Positions 25,601 to 34,915 of a stretch of 34,915 nucleotides of DNA are shown here, piece after piece; within the stretch, counting starts at the first letter, position 1; every line of letters starts with the position of its first letter. Made by a program: the position numbers and the translations under genes. The stretch covers positions 1 to 34,915 of the forward strand of contig JAUIFP010000028.1 of NCBI GenBank assembly GCA_030430365.1, given 5' to 3'. This DNA is from Alphaproteobacteria bacterium. Lineage in GTDB: Bacteria; Pseudomonadota; Alphaproteobacteria; Sphingomonadales; Sphingomonadaceae. A model generated the notes under the pieces. The model searched no databases and was not told the origin of the DNA. It saw nothing but the letters and a program-made list of their open reading frames with translations.

Positions 25601-25636
25601 AAAAGAAACCTCCCCGCCAAGGGGGCAGCGGGGAGG
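25601..25636 (-). terminator. Intrinsic terminator of katG
   Basis: CCTCCCCGC (25609-25617) pairs with GCGGGGAGG (25628-25636). Read on the minus strand, the stem is followed directly by TTTCTTTT (complement of 25601-25608). That is a textbook Rho-independent terminator for katG transcription. Confidence 0.85.
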
Positions 25637-25642
25637 CCGGAT

Positions 25643-25667
25643 GAGCCGCCCGTATTACGGGCGGCTC
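25643..25667. terminator. Second hairpin between VUT gene and katG
   Basis: GAGCCGCCCGT (25643-25653) and ACGGGCGGCTC (25657-25667) form a perfect 11-bp stem with a 3-base loop, 14 bases after the katG stop. It is symmetric and could serve both converging transcripts. No T-run follows it on either strand. Confidence 0.6.
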
Positions 25668-25681
25668 GCGGGTTAGGGTAA

Positions 25682-27892
<2,211 letters not shown>

Positions 27893-27943
27893 TTATTGGG
27901 CCCATATTACACAGAGCTAATAAGTGGGGAAAACCGATTAAAC

Positions 27944-27979
27944 TTCTCAATGTGATCGGCTCAGCCGATTTGTTGAGAA
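27944..27979. promoter_or_regulatory. Nested inverted repeat in the katG / NMO intergenic region
   Basis: TTCTCAA (27944-27950) is complementary to TTGAGAA (27973-27979). Inside it, ATCGGCT (27955-27961) is complementary to AGCCGAT (27963-27969). Together they make a 36-bp two-level palindrome between the divergent genes, about 105 bases from the katG start and 81 from the other. It may be an operator for a dimeric or tetrameric regulator. Confidence 0.5.
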
Positions 27980-28060
27980 AGGCTTGCACCCTAGGCTCCT
28001 CCCGGCCAAAACGCGCCCACACCGCCGCCGACGGCGCATAACCGGATATATTATTTAGAA

Positions 28061-29086
28061 ATGACTGCCTTTCCCAAGAGTTCCGCCCTGATGCAGCGTG
28101 CCACCGATTTTCTGGGCAGCGAATACGCGATCCTGTGCGGCGCGATGAGCTGGGTCTCCGAACGCAATCTCGTTGCCGCGATCAGCAATGGCGGCGGTTT
28201 CGGCGTGATTGCCTGCGGCGCGATGACGCCAGAGCTGCTCGATGCGGAGATCGCGGGCACCAAAACGCTGACCGACAAGCCCTTCGGCGTGAACCTGATC
28301 ACCATGCACCCCATGCTGTTCGATCTGATCGACGTCTGCGCGAAACACGGGATCGGCCATGTCGTTCTGGCCGGCGGCATTCCGCCGAAAGGCAGCGTAG
28401 AGGCGATCAAGGCCTTCGGCGCCAAGGTGCTCGTTTTCGCGCCGACCCTGGCGCTCGCCAAGAAGCTGCTGCGCTCCGGCGCGGACGCTCTGGTGATCGA
28501 AGGGATGGAAGCAGGCGGCCATATCGGCCCGGTGGCCACCAGCGTGCTCGCCCAGGAATTTCTGCCGAGCCTGAAGGAAGACCATCTCGTTTTCGTGGCC
28601 GGCGGGATCGGCCGCGGCGAAGCGATCGCGGGCTATCTGGAAATGGGCGCGGCGGGCGTGCAGCTGGGCACCCGTTTCGCCTGCGCCAGCGAAAGCATTG
28701 CCCACCCGGCCTTCAAGCAGGCCTTCTTCCGCGCCAATGCGCGCGAAGCGATCGCCAGCGTGCAGGTCGATCCGCGCCTGCCCGTGATCCCGGTGCGCGC
28801 GCTGAAGAACAAGGGCACGGAAGAATTCACGGCCAAGCAGCGCGAAGTCGCCCAGATGCTGGATGACGGCAAGGTAGACATGGCCGCCGCCCAGCTGGAA
28901 ATCGAACATTTCTGGGCAGGCGCCCTGCGCCGCGCCGTGATAGACGGAGACGTGGAGAGCGGATCGATCATGGCCGGCCAGTCGGTCGGCATGGTGAAGG
29001 AAGAAGAACCCGCCGCACAGATCATACAGTCGCTGATGCAGGAATGCGAAGCTGCATTGGGGCGAAGGGAGAGGATAGAAGAATGA
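28061..29086 (+). CDS. Nitronate monooxygenase (2-nitropropane dioxygenase family)
   Basis: A 341-residue FMN-dependent TIM-barrel enzyme. Visible family features are the N-terminal YAILCGAMSWVSERNLVAAISNGGGFGVI, the DALVIEGMEAGGHIGP motif with the conserved His near the flavin, and VFVAGGIGRGEAIAGYLEMGA followed by AGVQLGTRF, the phosphate-binding end of the barrel. These enzymes oxidise alkyl nitronates, and some homologues act as enoyl reductases, so function is not fixed by sequence. The start at 28061 lies 222 bp from katG. Its TGA overlaps the ALDH start as ATGA, so the two are translated in a coupled way. Confidence 0.85.
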   Translation: MTAFPKSSALMQRATDFLGSEYAILCGAMSWVSERNLVAAISNGGGFGVIACGAMTPELLDAEIAGTKTLTDKPFGVNLITMHPMLFDLIDVCAKHGIGHVVLAGGIPPKGSVEAIKAFGAKVLVFAPTLALAKKLLRSGADALVIEGMEAGGHIGPVATSVLAQEFLPSLKEDHLVFVAGGIGRGEAIAGYLEMGAAGVQLGTRFACASESIAHPAFKQAFFRANAREAIASVQVDPRLPVIPVRALKNKGTEEFTAKQREVAQMLDDGKVDMAAAQLEIEHFWAGALRRAVIDGDVESGSIMAGQSVGMVKEEEPAAQIIQSLMQECEAALGRRERIEE

Positions 29087-30483
29087 AGTTCGAACGCATC
29101 AACCCGATGACGGGCGAAGTCGCTTCCAGCGCCGAAGCGATGAAGCCCGCCGATATTCCCGCGATCACCGCCAGGGCCCAAGCCGGCTTCGAAGTGTGGT
29201 CCAAGATGGGCCCCAACGCCCGGCGGGCGGTGTTGATGAAGGCAGCCGATGCGCTGGAGGCGAAGAAGGACGAATTCGTCGCCGCGATGATGGGCGAAAT
29301 CGGCGCGACCGCCGGCTGGGCGATGTTCAACCTGATGCTGGCAGCCGGCATGATGCGCGAAGCCGCGGCCATCACCACGCAGATTTCCGGCGAGGTCATC
29401 CCTTCCGACCATGAAGGCACGATTGCCATGGCCCTGCGTGAGCCGGTCGGCGTGATGCTGGGCATCGCGCCCTGGAACGCCCCGATCATCCTGGGCGTAC
29501 GCGCCGTCGCCGTGCCGCTGGCCTGCGGCAACTCGGTGATCCTCAAGGCCTCCGAAAGCTGCCCGCGCACCCATGCGCTGATCGTGGAAGCGCTGGAAGA
29601 AGCGGACTTCCCCGAAGGTACCGTCAATTCGGTGACCAATGCCCCGGCCGATGCCGCCGACGTGGTCGGCGCCCTGATCGACGCGCCCGAAGTGCGGCGC
29701 ATCAACTTCACCGGTTCCACCGCTGTCGGCAAGATCATCGCCAAGCGCGCTGCCGAACATCTCAAGCCCGTGCTGCTGGAACTGGGCGGCAAGGCGCCGA
29801 TGGTGGTGCTGGAAGACGCCGATCTGGACGAAGCCGTGAAGGCCGCGGCCTTCGGCGCCTATATGAACCAGGGCCAGATCTGCATGTCGACCGAACGGAT
29901 CATCGTGGTGGACAGCGTGGCCGACGAATTCGCCCAGCGTTTCAAGGCCAAGGTGGAAACCATGCCGGTGGGCGACCCGCGCGAAGGCAACACGCCGCTG
30001 GGCGCCGTGGTGGACCGTGCGACGGTCGAGAAATGCTATGCGCTGATCGAGGATGCAGTGGGCAAGGGCGCCGAGCTGCTGACCGGCGGCGAAACGACGC
30101 ACAACGTGCTGATGCCCGCCCATCTGGTCGACAAGGTCACGCCCGAGATGAAGCTGTTCCGCGACGAAAGCTTCGGCCCGGTTGTGGGCATTGCCCGCGC
30201 GCGCGACGAAGCCCATGCGATCGAGCTGGCGAACGATACCGAATACGGCCTTTCCGCCGCGGTGTTCACCAGGGACACGGCGCGCGGCCTGAAGGTCGCC
30301 CGCCAGATCCAGTCGGGCATCTGCCATGTGAACGCCTCGACCGTATCGGACGAACCGCAAATGCCCTTCGGCGGGATGAAGGCTTCAGGCTATGGCCGCT
30401 TCGGCGGCAAGGCGGGGATCGATGCCTTTACCGAACTGCGCTGGATCACGTTCGAGACCGAACCGGGCCACTATCCCATTTAG
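29083..30483 (+). CDS. NAD(P)-dependent aldehyde dehydrogenase, vanillin dehydrogenase-like
   Basis: A 466-residue ALDH from ATG 29083, which overlaps the upstream stop (29084-29086) and gives the usual FERINPMTGEV N-terminus. Active-site residues are N132 (APWNAP), E233 (LLELGGKAP) and catalytic C267 (NQGQICMST). The cofactor loop FTGSTAVGK (209-217) is present. The NQGQICMST surroundings and length resemble the vanillin/salicylaldehyde/benzaldehyde dehydrogenase group, which oxidises aromatic aldehydes to acids. A vanillin to vanillate step would feed the LigM enzyme encoded 3 kb away, but aliphatic aldehydes from nitronate oxidation by its coupled partner are an alternative. Confidence 0.9.
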   Translation: MKFERINPMTGEVASSAEAMKPADIPAITARAQAGFEVWSKMGPNARRAVLMKAADALEAKKDEFVAAMMGEIGATAGWAMFNLMLAAGMMREAAAITTQISGEVIPSDHEGTIAMALREPVGVMLGIAPWNAPIILGVRAVAVPLACGNSVILKASESCPRTHALIVEALEEADFPEGTVNSVTNAPADAADVVGALIDAPEVRRINFTGSTAVGKIIAKRAAEHLKPVLLELGGKAPMVVLEDADLDEAVKAAAFGAYMNQGQICMSTERIIVVDSVADEFAQRFKAKVETMPVGDPREGNTPLGAVVDRATVEKCYALIEDAVGKGAELLTGGETTHNVLMPAHLVDKVTPEMKLFRDESFGPVVGIARARDEAHAIELANDTEYGLSAAVFTRDTARGLKVARQIQSGICHVNASTVSDEPQMPFGGMKASGYGRFGGKAGIDAFTELRWITFETEPGHYPI

Positions 30484-30508
30484 TGGGCCAAACCATCGCT
30501 CGTGAAAC

Positions 30509-30542
30509 GTGCGGGGCAGGCTATCGCGGCCTGCCCGCGCAC
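30509..30542. terminator. Hairpin between convergent ALDH and lyase-like genes
   Basis: GTGCGGGGCAGGC (30509-30521) pairs with GCCTGCCCGCGCAC (30529-30542) with one bulged base. It fills most of the 61-bp gap between two converging genes and can act in both directions. No T-run is present. Confidence 0.6.
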
Positions 30543-30544
30543 GG

Positions 30545-32287
30545 TCACTCCCCTTCCGGCATATCCGCGATGGCAGGCATGAATTCGGAAGCGGCACGCT
30601 CCTTCATCAGGCCATAGACCATCACGCCGGGCGGAATATCGGGGCGCTCGTCCGGATCCATCTGCCAAGGGACCGTCTCACGCACTGCCTGCCACACGGC
30701 CGTGGGTGCGCTGCCGAATGCCCGGTCGGATTGCTGCGCCAGGCGCACATCCATCCAATAGGTCCCGGTCATCACGTCATAGGCCATCAGCTGCATCAGC
30801 AGGTCCACCGCCTGACGGGCGCGCGCGCCCTTCAGCCGCCCCATGCCTTCCAGATCGGCGACACCGAAATCGGCGACCGACGTGTCGGGCGGGACCGACT
30901 GGGTGAGCATCTGCATCTCTTTCCAGACGTCCAGATAAGTGAAGAACGGTTCGACCAGATAGGGCGTCCGGTCATATTCTTCCGGCGTCAGTACATCGGC
31001 AGGCTTGATCTTGGTGAAGAAGGCAACCGGCCCGCGATCCGAAAACTTTTCGATCCGCTGGGGAATGGTCACCGCCATATTGGCCAGCGCCAGAGAGAAC
31101 GCCTCGATGTCGTTGGTCATCGGATAGGCATCCCAATTGGCGTTGGAGAAGATGTAGCCCGATGGCGCCCCGCCCTGGCCGCCGCCGCGGACATAGTTGC
31201 GCATCATCCACGGCGTGGAGAGCGACCAGTGCTCGCCCGGTTCCACGCCGACGAAATAGCCGGGATTGTTCTCGCCTGAATTCATCTGCAGCGTCACGCT
31301 GTCGCGCAGCCGCGCCCATGCTCTCCAGGCCGAACCCAGGCGGATATAGGATGCGCGCATGCTTTCTGGGTCTTGCAGGATCCGGTCGCCGTCATCCTCG
31401 AACAGATAGCTGCCGCGCAGGATCGTCAGCATCTTCTCCGCCTGCCAGTTGAGCCAGGGGAAGGGCCGCTCCTGCTGCACCGGCGGGGCCATCGGTGTGA
31501 GGCTGGAATTCATGCCGATCAGATCGATCGCCAGCGCCATGTCGGCCCATTCCAGCGCATGGCGCCCCTCGTCCACCAGCAGCGCCGCAATCGCATCGGT
31601 ATAGGCATTGGTGGTGAGATGCGGGATATGGCCTTCAAACGGCTTCAGGCCCGCCTTGGCGAGTGCTTCGGCCGCGGGCATGCGCTGCCCTTCGTAATAG
31701 GCGAAGCCGCGCCCCTTCAGCGTGGCCTGATAATTGTTGAAGATGAACAGGTCGCCTTCGCTCAGCGAACCGCGCGAATACATCACCGGCGTCACGCGGC
31801 GGTTAAGCAGCGCCAGAATGGATTCGAGATAATCCTTATCCCCGGTGCCGTAAGGCATGTGGTTGGCGTGGATCACCAGAAAGGCGCGGACCAGCGCTTC
31901 CTCATGGATTTCGGGCAAGGCGCCGTATCGCGCGGGGTTGCCGTCGGACTGCGTTCCGGGCTGGGGCCGCCGCTCCTGCTCGCGCAGCGCCCCCGCGCCG
32001 CGATTGACGCCGTAGATCGCGATGCCTTCTTCATCGCCCTGCGCGATCAGCTCGCGCCGCGCTGCGTTCGTTGCGTAGACCTCGGGCGCAAAACGGACCT
32101 TGGCCCCGTGGCGCGCCACGGCGACCACATCCTCGATCGACAGGTCGCGTCCGGTCAGCGTCACGGTGGTACCGGCCGCTTCGGGATCGACAGTGATCGG
32201 CTGATAGGCGCTCTGGGCCAAGGCGGGCGAAGCAAGAGCAAACAAAGAGGCCGCAAGGGCCAGCAGAACGGAGGCAAGAGGGTTCAT
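30545..32287 (-). CDS. Secreted aromatic amino acid ammonia-lyase-fold protein lacking the MIO triad
   Basis: A 580-residue protein from ATG 32287, chosen because it opens a clear signal peptide (1-24, ending SPALA). The mature part aligns by eye with histidine/phenylalanine ammonia-lyases: LTGRDLSIEDVVAVARHGAKV (44-64), YGVNRGAG (92-99, retaining the catalytic-loop tyrosine), TPVMYSRGSLSEGDL (166-180) and the later LQMNSGENNP, equivalent to the family's EINSATDNP-type strand. Where lyases have Ala-Ser-Gly, which cyclises into the MIO electrophile, this protein has S176-E177-G178 with a one-residue deletion. Without MIO, the standard deamination chemistry is not expected. The likely location is the periplasm, unusual for this cytosolic family. 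It converges with the ALDH gene. Function unknown. Confidence 0.8.
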   Translation of the reverse strand: MNPLASVLLALAASLFALASPALAQSAYQPITVDPEAAGTTVTLTGRDLSIEDVVAVARHGAKVRFAPEVYATNAARRELIAQGDEEGIAIYGVNRGAGALREQERRPQPGTQSDGNPARYGALPEIHEEALVRAFLVIHANHMPYGTGDKDYLESILALLNRRVTPVMYSRGSLSEGDLFIFNNYQATLKGRGFAYYEGQRMPAAEALAKAGLKPFEGHIPHLTTNAYTDAIAALLVDEGRHALEWADMALAIDLIGMNSSLTPMAPPVQQERPFPWLNWQAEKMLTILRGSYLFEDDGDRILQDPESMRASYIRLGSAWRAWARLRDSVTLQMNSGENNPGYFVGVEPGEHWSLSTPWMMRNYVRGGGQGGAPSGYIFSNANWDAYPMTNDIEAFSLALANMAVTIPQRIEKFSDRGPVAFFTKIKPADVLTPEEYDRTPYLVEPFFTYLDVWKEMQMLTQSVPPDTSVADFGVADLEGMGRLKGARARQAVDLLMQLMAYDVMTGTYWMDVRLAQQSDRAFGSAPTAVWQAVRETVPWQMDPDERPDIPPGVMVYGLMKERAASEFMPAIADMPEGE

Positions 32288-32414
32288 TGCGGAGTTCTCC
32301 CAATGCGAAATGGCTCTGCCAGTAAGCAGCTGAGCCATCCGGTGATGGGAATTGTTAGATCACGCCCGCTTGCCTTCTCCCATAGGCGCAGCGCGCCGCA
32401 TGCACGGCCCGGCT

Positions 32415-32447
32415 ACGTGAAAATCGGAGCGCGGCCGATTTTCACGT
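32415..32447. repeat. Perfect 13-bp inverted repeat with T-rich flank
   Basis: ACGTGAAAATCGG (32415-32427) and CCGATTTTCACGT (32435-32447) are exact complements with a 7-base loop. On the plus strand TTATTTT follows, like an intrinsic terminator, but no plus-strand gene precedes it. On the minus strand it lies about 130 bases upstream of the lyase-like gene start, so an operator or leader structure is possible. Confidence 0.6.
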
Positions 32448-32528
32448 TTATTTTGAAGTTCTTAAATGATCCGAAGCTATAGCCGCTTCGTTTGTCGGAT
32501 GGCCCTTTTCAGTCGATGCTATGGCCCG

Positions 32529-32555
32529 GATCCGGCGTGAGGCAGGCGCCGGATC
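32529..32555 (-). terminator. Hairpin at the hydrolase stop codon
   Basis: GATCCGGCG (32529-32537) pairs with CGCCGGATC (32547-32555), overlapping the hydrolase stop. It probably marks the mRNA end; no T-run follows on the minus strand. Confidence 0.45.
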
Positions 32556-33240
32556 ACTCCGCCAGGCCGAGCAGAATCCGTGCCGTCTCCTCGGGGGCCT
32601 GGCTCATCACCTGGTGGGCGCTTTTCACCTCGTGATATTCCCATGCCGGGTCTGCCTTGGTTCTCTTACCAAAGGGCAGGAACGTCCGCGGCTCCTTCCC
32701 CGTGGCCAGCACATAGGCGCGGCGGGGGATCTTCGCTTCCTCGCCAGTGAATTGCACCGCTTCCAGTAAGGTCAGCAGCGGATGATAGCCGCGTATGCCG
32801 GGCTCCACTTGGAAATTCTCGTCGCTGCCCAGGGGATCGATCAGGCCGGGGCGGAATTTCTGCTTGTCGATATACCAGTTGTGAGCCGTCTCGTCGGTCA
32901 GATCCCACAGGCTCTGCCCGTCTTCCGGCAAGAACGCATCGAGATAGCATATCGCGTCGATCCGGCTGCCCAGGCGCGTCGCAACGCCGGTGACGACCAT
33001 GCCGCCGTAAGAGTGGCCGACCAGGATGAAACGGTCGAAGCCTGCCGCCTCGATCTGATCGCACACCGTGTCGACGTGATCGGTCAGGGTGATGCAGGGA
33101 TGCAATTCGTCCTGCCTGGTGCCCAGGCCCGTGAGCGTGGCGGCAAAGACGCTATGCCCCGCGGCCTCCAGATCGGCCACTGTGCGATCATACCGGAAAT
33201 TGCCCGCCCAGGCGCCGTGGACCAGAACGTAATTTGCCAT
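32554..33240 (-). CDS. Alpha/beta-fold hydrolase (esterase-like)
   Basis: A 228-residue alpha/beta hydrolase from ATG 33240, which gives the typical NYVLVHGAWAGNF oxyanion-loop start; an extension to 33291 was rejected. The nucleophile is S77 in G-H-S-Y-G-G (75-80) and the catalytic histidine is probably H209 (SAHQVM). Length and motifs match the small plant-type methyl esterase/EstC-like group rather than larger lipases. No signal peptide, so cytosolic. The gene lies downstream of ligM on the same strand, but an intrinsic terminator separates them, so it probably has its own promoter or depends on read-through. An ester of an aromatic acid is a reasonable but unproven substrate. Confidence 0.87.
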   Translation of the reverse strand: MANYVLVHGAWAGNFRYDRTVADLEAAGHSVFAATLTGLGTRQDELHPCITLTDHVDTVCDQIEAAGFDRFILVGHSYGGMVVTGVATRLGSRIDAICYLDAFLPEDGQSLWDLTDETAHNWYIDKQKFRPGLIDPLGSDENFQVEPGIRGYHPLLTLLEAVQFTGEEAKIPRRAYVLATGKEPRTFLPFGKRTKADPAWEYHEVKSAHQVMSQAPEETARILLGLAE

Positions 33241-33291
33241 GCAATCGTCTCCCGTTTCGCAGCAACTTAGCTGGCTACGCATTCGGGACAA

Positions 33292-33325
33292 GAAAAAGGG
33301 GAGGAACCCTTACGGTCCCTCCCCC
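33292..33325 (-). terminator. Intrinsic terminator of ligM
   Basis: On the plus strand GGGGAGG (33298-33304) pairs with CCTCCCC (33318-33324), with ACC/GGT extending the stem inward past one mismatch. Read on the minus strand, the stem is followed by TTTTTC. It lies about 30 bases after the ligM stop. Confidence 0.88.
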
Positions 33326-33355
33326 AATTCTTTGCCGATTGGCTGCGAAGACGCT

Positions 33356-34915
<1,560 letters not shown>

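Noticed and set aside
28633-30360. A long minus-strand open frame under the monooxygenase and ALDH genes
   Set aside because: It runs antisense to two well-supported enzymes and reads as low-information His/Arg/Ala-rich sequence.

Overview
The window looks like chromosomal DNA from a GC-rich alphaproteobacterium, most likely a sphingomonad (Novosphingobium/Sphingobium type). The reasons are a LigM-type O-demethylase very close to the lignin-demethylating enzyme of Sphingobium, a large Oar-like TonB receptor, an aromatic-acid-type MFS carrier, a VUT/YhhQ transporter, a CNT transporter and tRNA genes with encoded CCA ends. This placement is inferred from gene content; no rRNA is present.

Layout, left to right. 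(1) 1-4.5 kb: an AlaC-like aminotransferase, then a two-gene unit of an MFS carrier and an IlvD/Edd-family dehydratase. (2) 4.5-7.8 kb: an AraC-family regulator divergent from a short-chain dehydrogenase, with a hairpin that would cover the dehydrogenase ribosome binding site, then an FAD-dependent oxidoreductase. (3) 8-10.8 kb: tRNA-Cys, lemA and a DUF2207 membrane protein. (4) 10.8-12.5 kb: a two-subunit aconitase-X enzyme with a 4-base start/stop overlap. (5) 12.5-14.1 kb: a scar where a truncated SGNH-hydrolase-like gene meets a truncated gmd gene head-on, beside tRNA-Thr(CGT). (6) 14.1-18.8 kb: a membrane-anchored kinase-fold protein that has lost its key ATP and metal residues (a predicted pseudokinase), behind a universal stress protein and divergent from a zinc alcohol dehydrogenase. 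(7) 18.8-25.6 kb: an Oar-like TonB receptor, a nucleoside transporter in an operon with a 2-oxoglutarate/Fe(II)-type oxygenase, and a VUT-family transporter. (8) 25.7-30.5 kb: katG, divergent from a translationally coupled nitronate monooxygenase and vanillin-dehydrogenase-like ALDH pair. (9) 30.5-34.9 kb: a secreted protein of the aromatic amino acid ammonia-lyase fold without the cofactor-forming triad, an alpha/beta hydrolase, ligM, and a perfect 21-bp operator-like palindrome between ligM and the first codons of a divergent gene.

Several genes fit catabolism of plant-derived aromatics: the O-demethylase, the vanillin-type ALDH, the aromatic-acid-type carrier and possibly the hydrolase. 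They are scattered in small units rather than in one operon. The strongest candidates for undescribed biology are the periplasmic MIO-less lyase homologue (30545-32287), the USP-pseudokinase pair (14144-17618) and the nucleoside transporter-oxygenase operon (22522-24804). No CRISPR array, insertion sequence or prophage was recognised.
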